5,004 bases of DNA, from NCBI GenBank assembly GCA_030531135.1, contig JAUNOJ010000143.1, positions 1 to 5,004 on the forward strand, written 5' to 3'. The notes below the pieces were generated by a model. The model had not been told where the DNA came from. It searched no databases and saw only the letters and a program-made list of their open reading frames with translations. Positions 1 to 5,004 of the stretch are shown here, piece after piece. The translations under genes and the position numbers were made by a program. Source of the stretch: Sutterellaceae bacterium (GTDB taxonomy: Bacteria > Pseudomonadota > Gammaproteobacteria > Burkholderiales > Burkholderiaceae_F). Positions within the stretch are counted from its first letter, which is position 1. The number at the start of each line of letters is the position of its first letter.

Positions 1-621
1 GTCGAATTCTCCGATTTCGTAAGCCCCAACATTGCTTTGGATGCCGGCGAAGTGGACGCCAACTACTATCAGCATGGACCGTTTTTAAATGACGCTGTCA
101 AGACCCGTCGCTTGAAGATCGCTTCCGTCGCTCCCATTCATATTCTCCCCATGGCTGCTTACTCGGACAAGATCAAAAACGTGAACGATCTGCCCAAGGG
201 TGCCAAGGTCAGTATCCCGAACGATCCGGCCAATGGCGGTCGTGCCCTGTTGCTGTTGCAAAAGGCAGGCGTCATTAAATTGAAGGCCGACGCCGGTGTG
301 ACTGCTACGCCCTTGGATATCGCCGACAATCCGCGTCGTCTGCGCTTTGTGGAAGTCGAAGCCGCTCAAGTACCGCGCACGATTCCCGATGTGGACTTGG
401 CTGTGGTCAATTCCAACTACGCCATCGGCGTGGGTTTGAATCCCTTGACCGACTCCATCTATTTGGAAGACAAGGACAGCCCCTATGCCGTGGTGGTTGC
501 CGCCCGTCAGGGTCAGGAAAACAAGGCCGAAGTGCAGGCTTTGGTGAAGGTTTTGACGAGCCAGAAGGTCAAGGACTTCATGCTTGAAAAGTACAAGGGT
601 AGCGTGGTGCCTGTCTTCTAA
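1..621 (+). CDS. metQ: MetQ/NlpA-family methionine-binding lipoprotein, 5'-truncated by window edge
   Basis: Substrate-binding component of a MetNIQ-type ABC importer for L- or D-methionine, anchored to the cell envelope as a lipoprotein in this family. The frame is open from base 1 (VEFSDFVSPNIALDAGEVDA), so the start, signal peptide and lipobox Cys lie upstream. What remains is 206 residues of a family about 265-275 long. By eye it follows E. coli MetQ closely: DANYYQHGP (DANAFQHKP in MetQ), VSIPNDPANGGRALLLLQKAGVIKL (PNDPTNLGRSLLLLQ), the VEVEAAQVPRT segment, AVVNSNYAIGVGLNP around the methionine-binding Asn, and EDKDSPYAVVV. It ends GSVVPVF then TAA. metN and metI would be expected upstream but cannot be seen. 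The terminator about 30 bases downstream makes it the last gene of its transcript. Assignment to the family is secure; the exact ligand (methionine or a related compound) is inferred. Confidence 0.93.
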   Translation, partial: VEFSDFVSPNIALDAGEVDANYYQHGPFLNDAVKTRRLKIASVAPIHILPMAAYSDKIKNVNDLPKGAKVSIPNDPANGGRALLLLQKAGVIKLKADAGVTATPLDIADNPRRLRFVEVEAAQVPRTIPDVDLAVVNSNYAIGVGLNPLTDSIYLEDKDSPYAVVVAARQGQENKAEVQALVKVLTSQKVKDFMLEKYKGSVVPVF

Positions 622-651
622 GACGAACCCGCTCTTTTGAGAAATCCTAAG

Positions 652-689
652 TCGCTCGCTGACCCATCGTGTCGGCGGGCGATTTTTTT
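652..689 (+). terminator. Rho-independent terminator after metQ
   Basis: The left arm TCGCTCGCTGAC (652-663) pairs with GTCGGCGGGCGA (671-682). This gives a 12-bp stem with two G-U pairs and a 7-base loop (CCATCGT), followed at once by seven T (683-689). It starts 30 bases after the metQ stop. It should separate metQ transcription from the ATPase gene, which therefore needs its own promoter. Confidence 0.92.
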
Positions 690-726
690 CATCCGATGCA
701 GGATAAAACTCAACTTCTGTGTGTAA

Positions 727-732
727 TAAAAT
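727..732 (+). promoter_or_regulatory. Possible -10 element for the ATPase gene
   Basis: TAAAAT matches five of six bases of the sigma-70 -10 consensus in the AT-rich stretch between the metQ terminator and the ATPase start. No good -35 is present at the right distance (the bases around 704-709 are A-rich). If it is used, transcription would start near 739, just before the inverted repeats at 745-770, leaving a leader of about 57 bases. This is a weak call, made mainly because the upstream terminator requires a promoter here. Confidence 0.25.
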
Positions 733-744
733 TCTTCATGTTTA

Positions 745-770
745 TAGGATAAATTCCTAAATGTTTTAGG
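745..770. repeat. Overlapping inverted repeats upstream of ATPase gene (possible operator or leader hairpin)
   Basis: Two inverted repeats share a central arm. TAGGA (745-749) and TCCTA (755-759) are separated by five bases. CCTAAA (756-761) and TTTAGG (765-770) are a perfect 6-bp repeat around TGT. The middle arm can pair with either side, so in RNA the two hairpins would be mutually exclusive. In DNA this is three half-sites in alternating orientation. It ends 25 bases before the ATPase ATG. The position suits a repressor site or a leader switch, but neither is shown by sequence alone, and AT-rich DNA produces such repeats by chance. Confidence 0.4.
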
Positions 771-795
771 TTGTTTCATTGAAAACATTGGATAA

Positions 796-2010
796 ATGTA
801 TTTCCCTCGAACGCTTGAGTCGACACTTAACAAGGCGAGCGCCTCCAGCAAATGTGTGTCGGTCACCGGCATGCGCGGTAGCGGCAAAACCGCACTATCA
901 CAACGAGAAGAACAAGCTCGAGGCTATGTGTCGCTCGCCGATTTCGTTCACCGCGAACTCGCGGGAACCTCTCCTACCGGTTTTCTGAAATCGCATCCGG
1001 CCCCGGTCACATTGGACGATATCGAGCACGTTCCTCAACTGTTAGCGGCTATCGAAGCGGCAACAGACCATTCGGACGCTCCGGGACAATATTTGATAGC
1101 GAGCTCATTGCGCCTCAAAGACCTATCTCACATCGCCGACACCTTCCCCGAACAGACGGTGCACCTCAATCTGATGCCGCTTTCAATCTACGAACGAGCC
1201 GGTTTGGGTAACAAGCAAAAGCCTTTTGTACCGTCTTTAGCTTGTTTTGATGCACCGCCCTTTCCTACCATGTCCGATTCGGACCTGTGGGCGACGATCT
1301 TTCGAGGCGGCTTTCCGGAAATTGTGACGGAAACAAATCTGCGGCAATGCCAAGAGTTTTACGAAAGTCTCTTGGATGAAATCTTGCGACTCGATGTCCG
1401 TGCAATTTGTCATTTCGAGCGATCGCAAGCATTTCGAAAGTTTTTGAAAGCGCTGGCGCATACGGTAGGAGAAGAAGTTCAGTTCAACCGCATCGCGCAT
1501 CTTGCCGACATCAGTATGCCGACAGCCAAGCGGTGGATCGAAATCGCGCGCCTTTGCGGTCTTGCGGTATTGATTCCGGGGCTGGAAGTATCGGGCATAC
1601 AGACCGTGAAGCGCCCGAAACTCTATTTGAGCGACACCGGACTGTTGTCGATGCTCCTTGATTTCCGCTCAAGCGCACAATTGTCCGAATACGCCTTGGC
1701 GCCGCAAATCTTCGAAAACTTCGTCGTTCTCGAAATACTCAAAAGTCATGTACACAACGGATTGTCCCCGAAGCTTTTCCATTACCGCGACAACAAATGC
1801 CGCTCGGTGCCTTTGATGATTGTCGAAGGCGACACTTACCGGTGTGTGGATATCGGGCTCACGGCTTATCCGAAAACAAAATTGCGACAAGCTGAAGATA
1901 TTCTCAAAGCTCGAAACCTCAAAATCGGTTTTTCGTCCATGATCTGCACCGTCGACAAACCTCGAGGCATTGCACCCGAGACCGTTGCCCAAGGCGTTTG
2001 GACGATTTGA
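796..2010 (+). CDS. DUF4143/AAA_14-type P-loop ATPase with degenerate C-terminal nuclease-like domain
   Basis: A 404-residue protein with the layout of the AAA_14 + DUF4143 ATPases, a widespread bacterial family of unsettled function, normally about 370-420 residues. Walker A is GMRGSGKT (25-32). The Walker B-like strand is VTLDDIE (71-77), with DD where the family usually has DE. The segment ending in PLSIYE (128-133) and the FRGGFPE motif (169-175) are typical. DUF4143 begins near 185; a winged-helix-like segment (about 228-262) is followed by KRPKLYLSDTGLLSMLL (271-287). The C-terminal domain opens with FENFVVLEILK (306-315) and FHYRDN (328-333). There the usual E-V/I-D is S-V-P (336-338) and the usual E-x-K is D-I-G (351-353). 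The start is fixed: TAA at 793-795 lies directly upstream in frame, and the next ATG would break Walker A. The Shine-Dalgarno is weak (TTGGA). It uses 11 CGA and 3 CGG arginine codons; metQ and gltX have none. This suggests transfer or relaxed codon selection. Family call firm, role unknown. Confidence 0.85.
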   Translation: MYFPRTLESTLNKASASSKCVSVTGMRGSGKTALSQREEQARGYVSLADFVHRELAGTSPTGFLKSHPAPVTLDDIEHVPQLLAAIEAATDHSDAPGQYLIASSLRLKDLSHIADTFPEQTVHLNLMPLSIYERAGLGNKQKPFVPSLACFDAPPFPTMSDSDLWATIFRGGFPEIVTETNLRQCQEFYESLLDEILRLDVRAICHFERSQAFRKFLKALAHTVGEEVQFNRIAHLADISMPTAKRWIEIARLCGLAVLIPGLEVSGIQTVKRPKLYLSDTGLLSMLLDFRSSAQLSEYALAPQIFENFVVLEILKSHVHNGLSPKLFHYRDNKCRSVPLMIVEGDTYRCVDIGLTAYPKTKLRQAEDILKARNLKIGFSSMICTVDKPRGIAPETVAQGVWTI

Positions 2011-2118
2011 GTTTTCTCACCAAAAGATATCGGGGCGAAAGTTGTAAAACTCTCACCCCGATCGGGTTTTAGGCTTTAGCGCAAGGCTTTACGGACCCTG
2101 CGCCCATCGGTTAACCGA
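2011..2118. other. Convergent intergenic region with hairpins and a short direct repeat
   Basis: This 108-base gap separates the 3' ends of the ATPase gene (+) and the flavoprotein gene (-). It holds the long hairpin at 2029-2062. It also holds the direct repeat AGGCTTTA (2071-2078 and 2084-2091). A weaker stem pairs GCGCA-GG (2079-2086, one bulged A) with CC-TGCGC (2097-2103). Most of a 14-bp palindrome abutting the flavoprotein stop codon lies here too. No reading frame of note is present. The content fits transcription termination from both sides. Confidence 0.6.
2029..2070. terminator. Probable bidirectional terminator between convergent genes
   Basis: ATCGGGG (2029-2035) pairs with CCCCGAT (2056-2062). 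Inside it, GA pairs with TC and AGTT with AACT across single mismatches, closing on a GTAA loop, so the stem totals about 13 pairs. On the plus strand it is followed by CGGG then TTTT (2067-2070). On the minus strand AAAA at 2022-2025 supplies four T three bases past the stem. The U-tracts are short and set back, so efficiency is uncertain. An alternative is the compact palindrome CCCGATCGGG (2057-2066) directly before TTTT. Confidence 0.65.
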
Positions 2119-2119
2119 T
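2106..2119. repeat. 14-bp perfect palindrome at the flavoprotein stop codon
   Basis: ATCGGTTAACCGAT is a perfect palindrome. It can fold as a 5-bp stem with a TTAA loop. Its last base is the final base of the minus-strand stop codon (TAA, 2121-2119). It could add 3'-end stability or assist termination of the flavoprotein transcript. No T-tract follows, so it is not a stand-alone terminator. Confidence 0.5.
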
Positions 2120-3240
2120 TAAGCCTTTTCCTTTGCGACCTTCTGGCCGGCCACACGACCGAACACCAAGCAGTCGAGAATAGCAACGGAACCCAAACGC
2201 ACGGCACCGTGCACACCGCCCGTGGCTTCACCGGCTGCGTACAAGTGCGGAATCGGTTCGTCGGTACGAACGTCGATCACGCGGCAGTCGATATCGGTCA
2301 CGAGACCGCCCATGCAGTGGTGAACCTTGGGCTGCAATTCGCAAACGTACCAGGGACCCGTGGTGAGCGGCACCTGATCGTTGTTGATGTAACGACCCCA
2401 AACCGGGTCGGACTTCTTCTTGACAACTTCGTTGAAGGTGTCGACCTGCTTCTGAAGCTTGGCGGCGTCAATGCCGGCAGCCTTGGCCAATGCGGCCAAA
2501 GAGTCGTACTTTTCAACGATCTTGTTTTCAAGCATGCGTTCCAGGAAGCCCGGGCGTTGCTTCTTCAACGGAGCAACGTTGGGTTCGTTACAAATGGCGA
2601 AGCACTTCTTGCCGTTGGCCTGTTCGACCATGATGGCGTCGGCGCGAACCTTACGGTTTGCCAATTCGTTCACGAAACGTTCGCCGGCGGCGTTGACCCA
2701 CAAGCCGTATTCGGCAGCGGCCGTCTGGTTGAACTGCCAGCCGATACCCATGCCCTTTTCACGCGGGCAACCCCACGGACCGCACTGGATCCAGTCGGCC
2801 TGCACCTGCAAGGCACCGATGGCGGCGGTTTCACGCCACAATTCGGACGTTGCACCGGGTTGGTTCGTGGTATCCAACGTTTCGTTGAGCTTCGGATCCT
2901 GATACATACGGAACTTCAGGTCGGCAGAGAACCCGCCGTAGCAAAGCACCACACCCTTCTTGGCGCGGATGAACTTCGTCGTGCCCGAGTCCTTCTTCGG
3001 GAAGCGATAGCCTTGGCGAACCTGCAAGCCTTCCACAACACCCTTTTCGTTACGGATGATGTGTTCGACATAGGTACGGGTGCGCAACGGAACACCGAGT
3101 TCCTTACACTTGTCGATTTCCTTGGTGACGATACCGGCACCGGAACCGTTGGTGGTCGTCACATAACGCGGAACGGAGTGACCGCCTTCCTGACCGATTG
3201 CATCGGGCAAGTACTGAACGCCGAGTTCGTTCACGTCCAT
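2119..3240 (-). CDS. C-terminal fragment of the flavoprotein: substrate-binding and flavin-closing domain
   Basis: 373 codons in the frame after the shift; the formal ATG (3240-3238) is probably not a real start, as no Shine-Dalgarno precedes it. Numbering as the joined protein, residues 319-327 (ERFVNELANR) contain the Arg and Glu positions of the proton-delivery path of flavocytochrome c fumarate reductases, with R327 aligning with the catalytic acid Arg. VHHCMGG (438-443) holds the substrate-binding His (H439), and GAVRLG (476-481) holds the substrate-binding Arg (R479). YAAGEATGGVHG (465-476) is the family's C-terminal FAD signature. The other substrate His of fumarate reductases, in a Q-x-H-P context, is replaced here: the matching segment reads WIQCGPWG, with Gly at about 285. 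This argues for a substrate other than fumarate. Alignment is by eye from remembered family sequences. Confidence 0.75.
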   Translation of the reverse strand: MDVNELGVQYLPDAIGQEGGHSVPRYVTTTNGSGAGIVTKEIDKCKELGVPLRTRTYVEHIIRNEKGVVEGLQVRQGYRFPKKDSGTTKFIRAKKGVVLCYGGFSADLKFRMYQDPKLNETLDTTNQPGATSELWRETAAIGALQVQADWIQCGPWGCPREKGMGIGWQFNQTAAAEYGLWVNAAGERFVNELANRKVRADAIMVEQANGKKCFAICNEPNVAPLKKQRPGFLERMLENKIVEKYDSLAALAKAAGIDAAKLQKQVDTFNEVVKKKSDPVWGRYINNDQVPLTTGPWYVCELQPKVHHCMGGLVTDIDCRVIDVRTDEPIPHLYAAGEATGGVHGAVRLGSVAILDCLVFGRVAGQKVAKEKA

Positions 3241-3632
3241 TCGTAGTTGGACCGTGCGCTTTCAGCCATGAAACGAACCTTATCGGAGAAGTTCATGTAG
3301 TTGCCGGCCGTCAAAACGTCCTTTTCGAGCAAATCGACCGAGTCTTCGATCTTGTGCATCTTTTGCTGCGGGCAACCCGTAGCCGTCAAGATACCGCCGT
3401 TGATGATGGAGTTACCGCCCAAAGCCGGCATCTTTTCAAGAACGATCACATTTGCGCCTGCCTTCTTGGCTTCGATAGCAGCTGCCAAACCGGCAAAACC
3501 GGAACCCACGACGATCACGTCGACGGTTTCGTCCCACTTCGTGACGGGCTTTGCCTGAGCGGCAACACCGGCCAACAAAGCGGCACCGGCCACGGAACCC
3601 TGAAGCAGGCTGCGACGGGAAATATCAGTCAT
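3231..3632 (-). CDS. N-terminal fragment of the flavoprotein: Tat signal and FAD-binding fold
   Basis: 133 codons before the frameshift stop. Residues 1-27 form a twin-arginine signal: SRRSLL at 5-10, a hydrophobic stretch to about residue 24, and a likely cleavage site after AQA (25-27), so export of the folded, FAD-loaded protein to the periplasm is expected. The Rossmann beta-alpha-beta follows: VDVIVVGSGFAG (37-48) with GxGxxG at 43-48, and E66 ending the second strand to bind the FAD ribose. GGNSIINGG (72-80) is the usual flavin-contacting loop of the family. I chose ATG at 3632 over the upstream in-frame ATG at 3680 because it has GAGGAG seven bases ahead and places the Tat motif at the very N-terminus; the upstream 16 residues (MRNGCTKNRERKRSIP) look like untranslated leader. 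On its own this fragment lacks the substrate domain and would be inactive. Confidence 0.75.
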   Translation of the reverse strand: MTDISRRSLLQGSVAGAALLAGVAAQAKPVTKWDETVDVIVVGSGFAGLAAAIEAKKAGANVIVLEKMPALGGNSIINGGILTATGCPQQKMHKIEDSVDLLEKDVLTAGNYMNFSDKVRFMAESARSNYEWT

Positions 3633-3639
3633 CGGAATA

Positions 3640-3645
3640 CTCCTC
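3640..3645 (-). promoter_or_regulatory. Ribosome binding site fixing the flavoprotein start
   Basis: On the minus strand GAGGAG lies seven bases before ATG 3632, an ideal Shine-Dalgarno at ideal spacing. It sits in a purine-rich run (GAGAGAGAAAGAGGAG). It selects the 3632 start and places the earlier in-frame ATG at 3680 in the leader. Confidence 0.85.
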
Positions 3646-3668
3646 TTTCTCTCTCTATTTTTTGTGCA

Positions 3669-3683
3669 ACCGTTACGCACGGT
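3669..3683. repeat. Inverted repeat in the flavoprotein leader
   Basis: ACCGT (3669-3673) and ACGGT (3679-3683) are perfect inverted copies around TACGC. The repeat sits 37 bases upstream of the flavoprotein start, where either a repressor site or a small leader hairpin would be sensible. The arms are only five bases long, so chance is possible. Confidence 0.3.
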
Positions 3684-3758
3684 AAACTTTGTGTTCCCTT
3701 GGAAACGGCTTGTATTTATTGCCCTCTTTCACATGCACAACCGGTGAATGAGAACTTA

Positions 3759-3772
3759 AGATCGTGTGATCT
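3759..3772. repeat. AGATC-N4-GATCT inverted repeat, possible regulator site
   Basis: AGATC (3759-3763) and GATCT (3768-3772) are perfect inverted arms around GTGT, a 14-base dyad of the size bound by many dimeric regulators. It lies about 130 bases upstream of the flavoprotein start and upstream of the weak minus-strand promoter. It has the spacing of an FNR/CRP-type half-site pair but not the FNR bases (TTGAT-N4-ATCAA), so no regulator is assigned. Confidence 0.35.
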
Positions 3773-3973
3773 ATGTAACAGTTTTAACCCTATTTGAGGG
3801 GAAAAAGTATGCTGTTAATTACTTAAGGGTTATGACGGAAATTTATACTTTGGATTTATTCTTTTAAGAGTACGGGTAACCGCGAATATTGTTGTCCGTT
3901 TCTGGCGATACCTAGGGGTTTGATCCACTGTCGTCATGCATAGCCGCTCTCTTTCGGAAAGCTTGCGAAACCA

Positions 3974-4003
3974 CAGACAAGACGGGGCCGAATGTTCTAA
4001 AAT
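3974..4003 (+). promoter_or_regulatory. Candidate sigma-70 promoter of gltX
   Basis: A -35 CAGACA (3974-3979; four of six to TTGACA) is followed by an 18-base spacer and a -10 TAAAAT (3998-4003; five of six to TATAAT). Transcription would begin near 4010, giving a leader of about 63 bases for gltX. It is the best-scoring pair I could find by eye upstream of gltX. Confidence 0.45.
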
Positions 4004-4038
4004 TATGCGTTTGTCGTTTTGGACTCTATCAGCAACTT

Positions 4039-4060
4039 AAGCGGGTCCAGAGCCCGTCTT
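4039..4060 (+). other. Leader hairpin directly upstream of the gltX ribosome site
   Basis: AAGCGGG (4039-4045) pairs with CCCG-(T)-CTT (4053-4060), a 7-bp stem with one bulged T and a 7-base loop. It ends just before GAGAGA (4061-4066), the likely Shine-Dalgarno. CCCGTCTTG (4053-4061) is also the exact reverse complement of CAAGACGGG (3978-3986), a competing 9-bp pairing that only exists if transcription starts upstream of 3978. A role in translation control is possible but unproven. Confidence 0.35.
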
Positions 4061-4072
4061 GAGAGAAACTAA

Positions 4073-5004
4073 ATGAAAGAAATTCGCACGCGTATTGCAC
4101 CGTCTCCCACCGGCATGATGCACTTGGGTACTGCCCGTACCGCCATCTATTGCTGGGCCGTTGCCCGCCATTTGGGCGGCAAGTTCCTGCTTCGTATCGA
4201 AGATACCGATCAGAAGCGCTCCACCGATGAAGCCACGCAGGTCATCTTGGACTCGATGAAGTGGCTCAATCTTGACTATGACGAAGGTCCCATCTACCAG
4301 ATGGATCGTCTGGATCGCTATCGCGCGTTGGTGGACGAAATGTTGGCCGACGGCCGCGCCTACAAGTGCTACGCCACGCCCGAAGAATTGGACGCCATGC
4401 GCGAAGCGCAGCGTGCCGCCGGTGTCAAGCCCCGTTACGACGGTCGCTGGCGCCCCGAAAATTGCGTCGGCAAAGCCATCCCCGAAGGTGTGACGCCCGT
4501 GATTCGTTTCCGTAATCCGGACGACGGCGACGTGACGTGGAACGATGCCGTTTACGGCCCCATCACCATTTCCAATCGCGAATTGGACGATTTGATCATC
4601 ATGCGCGACAACATTCCCACCTACAACTTCGCCGTTGTGGTCGACGACTGGGATATGAAGGTGAGCCACGTGATTCGCGGGGCAGACCACATCAACAACA
4701 CGCCGCGCCAGATTAACCTCTACAAGGCTCTGGGCGCCGAAGTGCCGGTCTTTGCTCACCTTCCGTTGATCAACGGTCCCGACGGTCAGAAGCTTTCCAA
4801 GCGCCACGGTTCCGTTTCCGTCATGGAATACGAAGCCCGCGGTTTCTTGCCCGAAGCCGTTTTCAACTACTTGGCTCGTTTGGGCTGGGGCCACGGCAAC
4901 ATGGAAAAGTTCTCGCGCGACGAACTTGCCCAAGTGTTCGAGTTGTCCGACTGCTCCAAGGCTGCCGCTCGCATCGACTTCAAGAAGTTCGAATGGCTCA
5001 ACGC
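4073..5004 (+). CDS. gltX: Glutamyl-tRNA synthetase, 3'-truncated by window edge
   Basis: Class I aminoacyl-tRNA synthetase that charges tRNA-Glu in the cytoplasm; in bacteria lacking GlnRS the non-discriminating form also charges tRNA-Gln. The first 310 residues of about 465-480 are present. The N-terminus [23 protein letters not shown] carries the HIGH-type motif as HLGT (17-20), followed by the [13 protein letters not shown] stretch that binds ATP and Glu. [34 protein letters not shown] is the classical bacterial GluRS core, and the KMSKS-type motif is KLSKR (240-244). The zinc-binding Cys cluster of E. coli GluRS is absent (only one Cys in [10 protein letters not shown]), as in many betaproteobacterial enzymes. 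The end enters the alpha-helical anticodon-binding region ([16 protein letters not shown]). ATG 4073 is preceded by GAGAGA six bases upstream and gives the usual short lead into RTRxAPSPTG. Arg codons are only CGT/CGC, as expected for a highly expressed gene. The class of tRNA accepted cannot be told from this part. Confidence 0.96.
   Translation, partial: MKEIRTRIAPSPTGMMHLGTARTAIYCWAVARHLGGKFLLRIEDTDQKRSTDEATQVILDSMKWLNLDYDEGPIYQMDRLDRYRALVDEMLADGRAYKCYATPEELDAMREAQRAAGVKPRYDGRWRPENCVGKAIPEGVTPVIRFRNPDDGDVTWNDAVYGPITISNRELDDLIIMRDNIPTYNFAVVVDDWDMKVSHVIRGADHINNTPRQINLYKALGAEVPVFAHLPLINGPDGQKLSKRHGSVSVMEYEARGFLPEAVFNYLARLGWGHGNMEKFSRDELAQVFELSDCSKAAARIDFKKFEWLN

Larger units (their letters stand above)
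2119..3632 (-). pseudogene. Tat-exported FAD-dependent fumarate-reductase-like flavoprotein, split by a one-base frameshift
   Basis: Read through the break, this is one protein of about 504 residues: the flavin domain of the flavocytochrome c / fumarate reductase / urocanate reductase family without its heme domain. Such proteins take electrons from a separate periplasmic cytochrome or membrane donor and reduce an unsaturated substrate. The first frame runs Tat signal to NYEWT then TGA at 3231-3233. The second frame resumes with VNELGVQYLP and runs to KVAKEKA at 2119. The frames overlap by ten bases (3231-3240) and differ by -1, so one base is missing near 3234-3240; restoring it joins W132 to VNELGV in the family's usual order. 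No slippery heptamer and no Shine-Dalgarno before the internal ATG are visible, so programmed frameshifting or reinitiation is unlikely. Both halves keep their motifs, so the break is recent or a sequencing error. It stands alone on its strand, divergent from gltX. Confidence 0.85.
3633..4072. other. Divergent intergenic region between flavoprotein gene and gltX; no convincing gene
   Basis: These 440 bases separate the two divergent starts. The part from about 3775 to 3870 is clearly AT-rich and is the likely regulatory core. Going left, a weak minus-strand promoter can be drawn (TTGTGC at 3740-3735, 16-base spacer, TAAATA at 3718-3713), but its -10 is poor. Going right, TATACT (3844-3849) resembles a -10 without a matching -35, and a better gltX promoter lies at 3974-4003. 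ACTTAAG occurs three times (3754-3760, 3821-3827, 4035-4041). I see no tRNA-like cloverleaf, no transposon end and no open frame with a ribosome site. Confidence 0.6.

Noticed and set aside
652..780. Mobile element remnant flanking the atypical ATPase gene
   Set aside because: I looked for terminal inverted repeats, target duplications and transposase fragments on both sides (622-795 and 2011-2118) and found none; the 652-682 repeat is an ordinary terminator.
618..887. Minus-strand open frame of 89 codons across the metQ-ATPase gap
   Set aside because: It runs through the metQ terminator and into the ATPase Walker A region, has no ribosome site, and its translation shows no domain.
2209..3246. 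Long plus-strand open frame (345 codons) opposite the flavoprotein gene
   Set aside because: It is antisense to a recognisable FAD protein, its translation resembles no known family, it has no ribosome site, and codon bias on the coding strand explains the lack of stops.
3231..3260. Programmed -1 frameshifting or translational reinitiation in the flavoprotein gene
   Set aside because: No X-XXY-YYZ slippery heptamer and no Shine-Dalgarno before the internal ATG are visible; a simple one-base deletion explains the data better.
3832..3867. 11-codon open frame (MTEIYTLDLFF) in the divergent intergenic region
   Set aside because: The only purine-rich stretch (AAGGG) is two bases from the ATG, too close to work, and nothing suggests a regulatory peptide.
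3936..4040. Possible 34-codon leader peptide upstream of gltX (begins MHSRSLSESLRN)
   Set aside because: No Shine-Dalgarno precedes the ATG and the best gltX promoter lies inside the frame, so most transcripts would not contain its start.
4037..4933. Long minus-strand open frame (298 codons) opposite gltX
   Set aside because: It is a shadow of gltX. The gltX frame carries unmistakable synthetase motifs, while this frame has none.

Overview
The window looks like chromosomal DNA of a betaproteobacterium, most plausibly Sutterellaceae-like (Sutterella/Parasutterella type). This assignment is an inference. It rests on the betaproteobacterial character of the glutamyl-tRNA synthetase, a heme-less Tat-exported flavocytochrome c-type flavoprotein (a family expanded in such gut anaerobes), moderate GC content, and Arg codons almost all CGT/CGC in the housekeeping genes. 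No search could be run.

Layout. Positions 1-621 (+) hold the 3' part of a metQ/nlpA-type methionine-binding lipoprotein gene, closed by a strong intrinsic terminator (652-689). Positions 796-2010 (+) hold a complete DUF4143/AAA_14-type ATPase gene, preceded by an AT-rich leader with overlapping inverted repeats (745-770). Positions 2011-2118 form a convergent intergenic region with a long hairpin and a 14-bp palindrome. Positions 2119-3632 (-) hold a Tat-exported FAD-dependent fumarate-reductase-like flavoprotein gene, split by a one-base frameshift near 3237. Positions 3633-4072 are a divergent intergenic region of about 440 bp with promoters and small inverted repeats but no convincing gene. 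Positions 4073-5004 (+) hold the 5' part of gltX, running off the window end.

How the genes relate. There is no obvious operon: every gene is separated from its neighbour by a terminator, a convergent junction or a divergent junction. metQ (methionine uptake) and gltX (tRNA charging) are housekeeping. The flavoprotein is probably a periplasmic reductase that ends an anaerobic electron-transfer chain. The ATPase stands out: it uses CGA/CGG arginine codons not seen in metQ or gltX, and the catalytic positions of its C-terminal nuclease-like domain look substituted.

I do not see a convincing multi-gene undescribed system. The points most worth a second look are the frameshift in the reductase, its altered substrate-binding position, and the degenerate, compositionally atypical ATPase with its possible operator.
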